Assembly (NCBI GenBank): GCA_021776735.1
Contig: JAJFFH010000062.1
Location: 62,001-126,000, forward strand
Reading direction: 5' to 3'
DNA from: Planctomycetota bacterium
Lineage (GTDB): Bacteria > Planctomycetota > PLA2
Length of the DNA: 64,000 bases
The notes beneath the pieces were generated by a model, which did not search any database, was not told the origin of the DNA, and saw only the letters and a program-made list of their open reading frames with translations. A program made the translations under genes and the position numbers. Below are positions 59,541 through 64,000 of this stretch, piece by piece. Within the stretch, counting starts at the first letter, position 1. Each line of letters starts with the position of its first letter.

Positions 59541-60152
59541 CTGCGCCGTGCGGCCTTCCGCACGCAGGCGCGCCTTGGTAGTCACGCCCAGCGTCAAAAA
59601 CGCGCGCACCTGCGAGCCGGCGAAGAACCAGACTTCGTCGGCGCGCTCGAGTGCGGCCACGTCCACGTCCGCGCGATCACGGGGCACCGAGCGATACACC
59701 GCGACGGCAACGACGTCCGCGCCCGCCGCACGCAGCGCGTCCGCGAGATCGGGCTGCGCGTCCTCGGCTTGCGGCACGAGACATCGCCGTCCCACCTTCG
59801 CGCTCCGCGCTTCGGCGTGGGCGGGCCCGTTTGCTGCCCCCCAGAGTCGAGCCAGGTCCGCGCCCCCTCCCGCGCCCTCCCCGGCGACATCGACCTTGAT
59901 CCCGCGTGCACGCAGCGCACCCGCGGTGGCCGGGCCCACCGCGCCGACGCGCGGCCATGTCGCGCCCGCCGGTGCGCGGGCCACGGCGTTCACGCTCGTG
60001 AACAGCACGCCGTCGAACGCCGCCGGGTCGGGAAACGGCGCCGCGTCCTCGATGCGTGTCAGCGGTACGAAAACGAGCTCGTGCCCTTCCGCCCGCCGCG
60101 CCGCCACCCAGGCCTTGCCGCGTCGCGGGTCCCGCGTAACAACGACGATCAT
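59511..60152 (-). CDS. hemD: Uroporphyrinogen-III synthase
   Basis: A 213-residue HemD, which closes hydroxymethylbilane to uroporphyrinogen III in tetrapyrrole synthesis. The fold markers are weak, as usual for this family: V-V-V-T-R (~3-7), F-D-G-V-L-F-T-S-V-N-A-V (~46-57), V-G-P-A-T-A-G-A-L (~73-81), Y-R-S-V-P (~150) and an F-A-G-S-Q-V-R-A-F motif near 178. ATG 60152 overlaps the FHA gene stop (ATGA). Other hem genes are not nearby. Assignment rests on these motifs and length. Confidence 0.8.
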   Translation of the reverse strand: MIVVVTRDPRRGKAWVAARRAEGHELVFVPLTRIEDAAPFPDPAAFDGVLFTSVNAVARAPAGATWPRVGAVGPATAGALRARGIKVDVAGEGAGGGADLARLWGAANGPAHAEARSAKVGRRCLVPQAEDAQPDLADALRAAGADVVAVAVYRSVPRDRADVDVAALERADEVWFFAGSQVRAFLTLGVTTKARLRAEGRTAQLELDRLDPS

Positions 60153-61186
60153 TTGTCGTTGCGCTCCAGCCAGTCCTTGAGAAGCTGCGCGTCCGCATGC
60201 CGCGGGTCGAGCGCCAGCGCCTCGGCCACAAGCTCGCCCGCCTCGCGCGCCAAGAGCCGGTTCGCGCACCACTTCGCCAACTGCGCGCGCGCATCGGCAT
60301 CGTCTTGCGGAAGCTGTCCGCGCCGCGCCCGCACGCGCGCCCGCAAGTCCGCGCGGTCCTCGACCTTGGTCACGAGCCCGCGCGCGAACGAGTAGATGCG
60401 CCCGTCGCCCCCCACGCCCTCGACCACCCGCGAGGTCCAGTCCAAGACCTCGAGCGGGTAGTACTGCGCCCCGTCGATCTCGACAAGATCGGGACAGTCC
60501 GCCACAGACACCCCATGCCGCGGCGGCAACTCCCCCCGCGCCGCCCGTTCCCGCTTTTTTTTCACCGGCCCCGCGGTCTTGATCTTCATGCCCGAACCCG
60601 ATCCCGACTCCGACCGCGAACCGTCCGCCGACGCCCCGGAAGCATCGCCGTCCGTCCCTGACGTCTCCTTCTCATCCTTGCCCGCCAACACCCCAATCAA
60701 AACGCCGACGACAATCAGCAGCACCGCCCCAAGCCCCACCGCGATCCACATCCACGGCCCCTTGCGCTCGGAGGGCGCGGCCGGCGCCGGCTTGCGACGC
60801 GGCCGGACCGGTTTCTTGGGGAGCTGCCGAGTGACGGCAGGAACGGACGGCGATGCTTGATTGAGGGGCGCCGGCGCAGGCGCGGGCGGCCCAGCGCCCG
60901 CTTCCAGCGTCAGCACGACCGCGCCGAGTTGCAGCAGGTCGCCCGATTCGAGGGTGCTCGGCATATCGCGCGTGAGCCCCGCGCCGTTGATCTTGGTGTG
61001 GCCCTTCGAGCCGAGATCGGTGACGGTGACCCGCCCGTTCTCGACCTGAACAAGCGCATGCCGGCGCGAGACGGTCGCATCGTCGATCTGGATGTCGGCG
61101 CTCGGATCCCGTCCGAGGACGAGCACGCCGCGATCCAGCCCGAACTCGACCCGCCCGGAGGCCGCCTCCCAAACAAGAACCGCCAC
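60149..61186 (-). CDS. FHA-domain membrane protein
   Basis: A 345-residue protein. The N-terminal FHA domain (~20-95) has G-R-D-P-S-A-D, S-R-R-H-A-L-V and a late N-G-A, so it should bind phosphothreonine. A Pro/Lys/Arg-rich linker (~100-145) precedes one membrane segment (~147-168), followed by a Gly/Ser/Asp-rich stretch and a C-terminal alpha-helical region with D-A-D-A-R-A-Q-L. GTG 61186 starts the FHA fold; the frame extends to 61252. Two dispersed 13-mers fall in the linker and the Ser/Gly stretch. It is coupled to hemD. Confidence 0.82.
   Translation of the reverse strand: MAVLVWEAASGRVEFGLDRGVLVLGRDPSADIQIDDATVSRRHALVQVENGRVTVTDLGSKGHTKINGAGLTRDMPSTLESGDLLQLGAVVLTLEAGAGPPAPAPAPLNQASPSVPAVTRQLPKKPVRPRRKPAPAAPSERKGPWMWIAVGLGAVLLIVVGVLIGVLAGKDEKETSGTDGDASGASADGSRSESGSGSGMKIKTAGPVKKKRERAARGELPPRHGVSVADCPDLVEIDGAQYYPLEVLDWTSRVVEGVGGDGRIYSFARGLVTKVEDRADLRARVRARRGQLPQDDADARAQLAKWCANRLLAREAGELVAEALALDPRHADAQLLKDWLERNDK
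60643..60655 (-). repeat. Dispersed 13-mer, copy 10 (coding)
   Basis: Exact copy in the Ser/Gly-rich region of the FHA protein, read as Thr-Asp-Gly-Asp-Ala. Confidence 0.85.
60843..60855 (+). repeat. Dispersed 13-mer, copy 11 (coding)
   Basis: Exact copy in the linker of the FHA protein, in the opposite orientation to copy 10, read as Ala-Ser-Pro-Ser-Val. Confidence 0.85.
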
Positions 61187-61307
61187 GGGTCGAGTATACG
61201 GGCGTACCCCTGCGGCCCGTCTCTGCCACTCGACGAAAAAAACGTCGGGCAAAGCGCCCCGGATTTCTCCGAGACCCTTCAGCCGACGCTTGATGTCGAG
61301 GGATCGA

Positions 61308-61712
61308 CTAGCGCTTGGAGAACTGGAACTTGCGGCGTGCTCCGCGCTGGCCGTACTTCTTGCGTTCCTTCATGCGCGGGTCGCGCGTGAGGAATCCGCC
61401 GCCGCGCAGCGCCTCTTCGAGGGCGTCGTCGGCGCCGATGAGCGCGCGGGCGATCCCGAGCCGCACCGCACCGGCCTGGCCGAGAGGCCCGCCGCCGTGG
61501 ACGCGCACGAACACGTCCCACTTTTCCACCGCCTCCGAGGCCACCAGCGGCCCCTTGGCGAGGTTACGCATGTCGATGGTAGGGAAGTACTCGTCGAACT
61601 TCTTCTTGTTGACGATGAACTCCCCGCTGCCGGGCTTGATCCGAACGCGGGCGATCGCCGTCTTGCGACGACCGGTACCGAGTGTGAAACCGCCGAGACC
61701 GGTGCTGGTCAT
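61308..61712 (-). CDS. rpsI: 30S ribosomal protein S9
   Basis: A 134-residue uS9. Motifs are G-T-G-R-R-K-T-A-I-A-R-V (~13-24), V-N-K-K-K-F-D-E-Y-F, G-G-G-P-L-G-Q-A-G-A-V-R-L-G-I-A-R-A-L (~73-91) and the basic tail ending F-Q-F-S-K-R, whose C-terminal arginine reaches the P-site tRNA. Start ATG 61712 overlaps the L13 stop by four bases, the usual rplM-rpsI order. Confidence 0.97.
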   Translation of the reverse strand: MTSTGLGGFTLGTGRRKTAIARVRIKPGSGEFIVNKKKFDEYFPTIDMRNLAKGPLVASEAVEKWDVFVRVHGGGPLGQAGAVRLGIARALIGADDALEEALRGGGFLTRDPRMKERKKYGQRGARRKFQFSKR

Positions 61713-62161
61713 GCTCTCGCCTTCCTGCCGGTCCCGAGATCGAGCGGCTGCGGGTTTTGAGCCTCATGCCGGTGCTCAGTGCCCCGGTACAACTTCAGTT
61801 TCTTGAGCATCGCGCGTCCCAACCGGGTCTTGGGCAGCATGCGCCGGACCGCCAGCCGGAGGATTTCCTCGGGCCGCTGCACGCGCATCTGCGCCAGGGT
61901 GCGCTCCTTCTGACCGCCCGGCCAGCCGGTGTACCACTGGTAGATCTTTTTGCGGTCCTTGTCGCCCGTCGCCTGAATCTGGCCCGCATTGAGCACGACG
62001 ACGTAGTCGCCGGTATCGACATGCGGAGTCCAGGTCGCACGGTGCTTGCCCTGCAAAATGGCAGCGATCTTCACCGCCGCGCGGCCGAGTACCTCCTGGG
62101 AGGCATCGACGAGGTGCCACTGGGGCTTAATGTCCCCAGCCTTGGCCATCGGAGTCTTCAT
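61709..62161 (-). CDS. rplM: 50S ribosomal protein L13
   Basis: A 150-residue uL13. It has W-H-L-V-D-A-S-Q-E-V-L-G-R (~15-27), D-T-G-D-Y-V-V-V-L-N-A (~49-59), the K-x-Y-x-H-equivalent Y-Q-W-Y-T-G-W-P-G-G (~73-82) and M-L-P-K-T-R-L-G-R (~108-116). It is the first gene of the L13-S9 operon. An alternative start at the second methionine (M5) is possible. Confidence 0.97.
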   Translation of the reverse strand: MKTPMAKAGDIKPQWHLVDASQEVLGRAAVKIAAILQGKHRATWTPHVDTGDYVVVLNAGQIQATGDKDRKKIYQWYTGWPGGQKERTLAQMRVQRPEEILRLAVRRMLPKTRLGRAMLKKLKLYRGTEHRHEAQNPQPLDLGTGRKARA

Positions 62162-62209
62162 AAGATGCTCAAGTCGAAACCGGAACCGTAAGCCCCAATC
62201 GGCGGCCTG

Positions 62210-63298
62210 TCAATCTGTGAGCACGACCTCGAGCCGAGCGAGTTCGCGATCTCTGGCACCCGGCGGCAAGACCCCCCGGCTCGCCCCCACCCGCCACGCC
62301 GCCCCCCGGGGTCGGGCGCGCTTCAAAAGCCGCACGACCGGCCGCTCGCGACGCGCCGCGAGCACCGACTCGACCAGCGGCAAAGTCGCCTCCGCCCGAA
62401 CAATCCGATCCTCGCGCACGAGTCGCGTGATACCGGCTTCCAGGCTCTCGGGCCACTCCTCCCGATTTGCTCCGTAGTACACCAATGCCCCGCCGCCCCC
62501 GGGCCAGACCGAACCGGGCCCCATGTATCCGTAGAAATGATAAATCCGTTCGCGAGCCCAACCGCCCCGTAGCCAACGGACGGCGAGGTACCCGCGTGCG
62601 GTCGGAGTGTGCGCCGCCCCCGGAATCGTGAGCCCGAGCACCGTTCCGGCAACGACAAGCAGCACGAGCCCCACCTGCGCCGTCCGCCCCTGAAGACGCC
62701 CCGTGGCCCACAACAGGAAATGGAGCGCCAGCACGGCGGCGACGGCCCAAAAGACCTGCCGCGCGCGGCCCAGGGCGGGCGCCGGACCGCCTGGCGGGGG
62801 CAAGAGGTCGTACACATCGGGGCGGGCCAAGCCGGGAGGCGGGATCAACAGGGGGCGCGGGGGCGGCGCTTCCGCCGCGGACGCGGCGATGGATGCGCGG
62901 CCGAGCCCGTGGTCACCGTCGAGCGGATCCCGGTCGGTCACGACGAGATCGCCGCCCGCGCGCACCCACGCCTTCAGCGCGTCGGTACACGCAGCGGCTC
63001 GCGGCAGGACGATCCGGTCGAAGACGTCGAGTGCGGGCCAAAGCCCGCGCGCGGCGGGCAGGCGGATTCGCACGCCGTCCGGCGTCCACGGCTCCATACC
63101 GGCGTACCCGACCAGAATCCGACCGGTCGCCACGGCCTCGAAGACATCGCCGTCCGTATGCTTCCACGGAAGCGCGTTCGGATAGTGCAGTCGTCCTTCG
63201 ATCAACACGGGCACCCCCGGCCGCGCGTAGGGCCCCAAGTCCGCTTCTGCGGCGGCAGCCCCGGCGAAGAATAGGAAAACGAGCACGCCGCGGATCAT
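62210..63298 (-). CDS. Exported/membrane protein (DUF4350/GATase-like) of unknown function
   Basis: A 362-residue protein with a signal peptide (~1-17). The N-terminal domain (~25-165) has V-L-I-E-G-R, I-L-V-G-Y-A-G and G-G-D-L-V-V-T-D-R-D, a pattern like the GATase-like domains of vWA/BatA-associated membrane proteins. Two membrane segments follow (~190-208 and ~217-235), then a C-terminal region rich in arginine. The ATG overlaps the stop of the membrane protein upstream (ATGA). Such proteins often neighbour MoxR/BatA genes; moxR is ~4.6 kb away. One dispersed 13-mer lies in it. Confidence 0.6.
   Translation of the reverse strand: MIRGVLVFLFFAGAAAAEADLGPYARPGVPVLIEGRLHYPNALPWKHTDGDVFEAVATGRILVGYAGMEPWTPDGVRIRLPAARGLWPALDVFDRIVLPRAAACTDALKAWVRAGGDLVVTDRDPLDGDHGLGRASIAASAAEAPPPRPLLIPPPGLARPDVYDLLPPPGGPAPALGRARQVFWAVAAVLALHFLLWATGRLQGRTAQVGLVLLVVAGTVLGLTIPGAAHTPTARGYLAVRWLRGGWARERIYHFYGYMGPGSVWPGGGGALVYYGANREEWPESLEAGITRLVREDRIVRAEATLPLVESVLAARRERPVVRLLKRARPRGAAWRVGASRGVLPPGARDRELARLEVVLTD
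62851..62866 (-). repeat. C-rich dispersed motif, variant copy 10
   Basis: GGGGGCGCGGGGGCGG on the plus strand, encoding a Pro-rich segment. Confidence 0.45.
63145..63157 (-). repeat. Dispersed 13-mer, copy 12 (coding)
   Basis: Exact copy near the N-terminus of the exported protein, read as Thr-Asp-Gly-Asp-Val. Confidence 0.85.
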
Positions 63299-63828
63299 CG
63301 CGCACGCCCTTTCAGGCCGCGGCGCGCAATCCAGGCGACGGGGGCGACGAGGAGTCCGATGACGCACGCGGCGGGCGGCCACGCGCTACCGGCAGCTCCG
63401 GCAACGTGAAACGACGCCGCCACGGGCGAGACGAGACGCCAGGCCGGCACGCTCGCGAGGTGGCCGAACTCCAGGACGAGGTACGACAGCGCGAACGGCG
63501 CCAAGAAGAGCAGCGTCATCATCGGCAGGTACAACCGCCCGAGCGCACGGGCGGCGGCGCCGGCGAGGGTCGCCAGAGCGACGAGCAACACGCTCGGGAG
63601 CAGGCTGTCCGTGCCGTACGACGCCGCAGCCAAGGCGGGCAGGCTCAGGGCGAGCGGCAAGAAGCCGTACACGCCACACGACGGCCCCAGGACAGCGGCG
63701 TGAAACGCGGCGACGGCCCCAACAAGACCGAGCGGTCCGGGCCCGGGATGCTCGGCGGCGAACCAAAACGCCGCGGCCAAGAGCCCCAGCAAAAGAATCG
63801 AACTGCCCGCAAGGCGCCGCGTCATCAT
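63295..63828 (-). CDS. Hydrophobic membrane protein
   Basis: A 177-residue protein with about five membrane segments and few charged residues, ending in A-R-R-G-L-K-G-R-A-R. ATG 63828 (M-M-T-R-R-L-A-G) gives a normal membrane-protein start; the frame extends to 63909 without hydrophobic sequence. It is coupled by a four-base overlap to the exported protein that follows. No family is recognised. Together they may form a small membrane complex. Confidence 0.6.
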   Translation of the reverse strand: MMTRRLAGSSILLLGLLAAAFWFAAEHPGPGPLGLVGAVAAFHAAVLGPSCGVYGFLPLALSLPALAAASYGTDSLLPSVLLVALATLAGAAARALGRLYLPMMTLLFLAPFALSYLVLEFGHLASVPAWRLVSPVAASFHVAGAAGSAWPPAACVIGLLVAPVAWIARRGLKGRAR

Positions 63829-64000
63829 GCGCCGAGCAGTGTAGCGCGGAGCCCGGCCCCGGTGCGGTCGGGCACCCGCTGTAGATTGGACGACCGGCTG
63901 GAACCCCATACCGAGCCAGGATCAAGAGGATGACTCTAGAGCCTCGGGCTCGCGCGGGGTGCGCACTCAGCGAGAAGGGCGCAGCTCGCGCCAAACCAGG

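Noticed and set aside
93..63157. Dispersed word considered as a transposon end or IS remnant
   Set aside because: No terminal inverted pairs, target duplications or transposase genes; copies inside intact essential genes argue against insertion.
93..63157. TDGD peptide as an ordinary calcium-binding or loop motif that explains the word
   Set aside because: Only five of eight coding copies encode TDGD, codons are identical each time, and intergenic copies exist.

Overview
The window is GC-rich and densely packed, with short intergenic gaps, many ATGA/GTGA/TTGA start-stop overlaps and frequent GTG and TTG starts. The gene set combines a Gram-negative-style envelope (OmpA-like lipoprotein, large YidC, type IV pilus motors) with a PrkA/YeaH/SpoVR operon, several HEAT, TPR, FHA and vWA proteins, an NrdR next to an ATP-cone protein, and a TIR protein. 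This suits a Planctomycetota-like or Myxococcota-like bacterium. That placement is inference only; no rRNA gene is present to settle it.

Layout: 1-2.6 kb holds a TIR membrane protein (cut by the window edge), two divergent paralogous zinc-ribbon/membrane microproteins, a Fur-box flavodoxin gene and tRNA-Thr. 3.6-14.3 kb is one tightly coupled nine-gene lipid cluster on the plus strand: fatty acyl reductase with a degenerate HAD domain, SDR reductase, pyruvyltransferase-like protein, two acyl-AMP ligases, enoyl-CoA hydratase, acyl carrier protein, lipid kinase and PlsC acyltransferase. 14.3-18.1 kb holds an exported protein, aroC, and an ATPase plus Toprim-like pair that both appear frameshifted. 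18.3-23 kb is spoVR, yeaH and prkA. 23.2-30.4 kb holds vWA/HEAT proteins, a class I amidotransferase, a GHMP kinase, an RNA methyltransferase and pgpA. 30.7-37 kb holds smc, an NrdD-like ATP-cone protein and nrdR. 37.2-46 kb holds a phosphoesterase, yidC, radC, a TPR metallopeptidase and envelope proteins. 46-53.4 kb is a pilus-motor operon (two PilB-type ATPases, PilT, PilC, histidine kinase). 53.5-64 kb holds a lipoprotein, ppdK, yebC, moxR, a TPR fragment, hemD, an FHA protein, rpsI-rplM and two membrane proteins.

The most unusual signal is not a gene. A 12-base word, ATCGCCGTCCGT (reverse ACGGACGGCGAT), occurs 12 times exactly in 64 kb, on both strands, with many one-mismatch relatives. 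Four copies lie just past stop codons and eight lie inside unrelated genes, where they are read in different frames. Four copies extend to a shared 17-mer. This distribution resembles a DNA uptake or other genome-wide recognition sequence, and the window also carries type IV pilus motors. A second, C-rich word (CCCCCG followed by another C run) also recurs about ten times.
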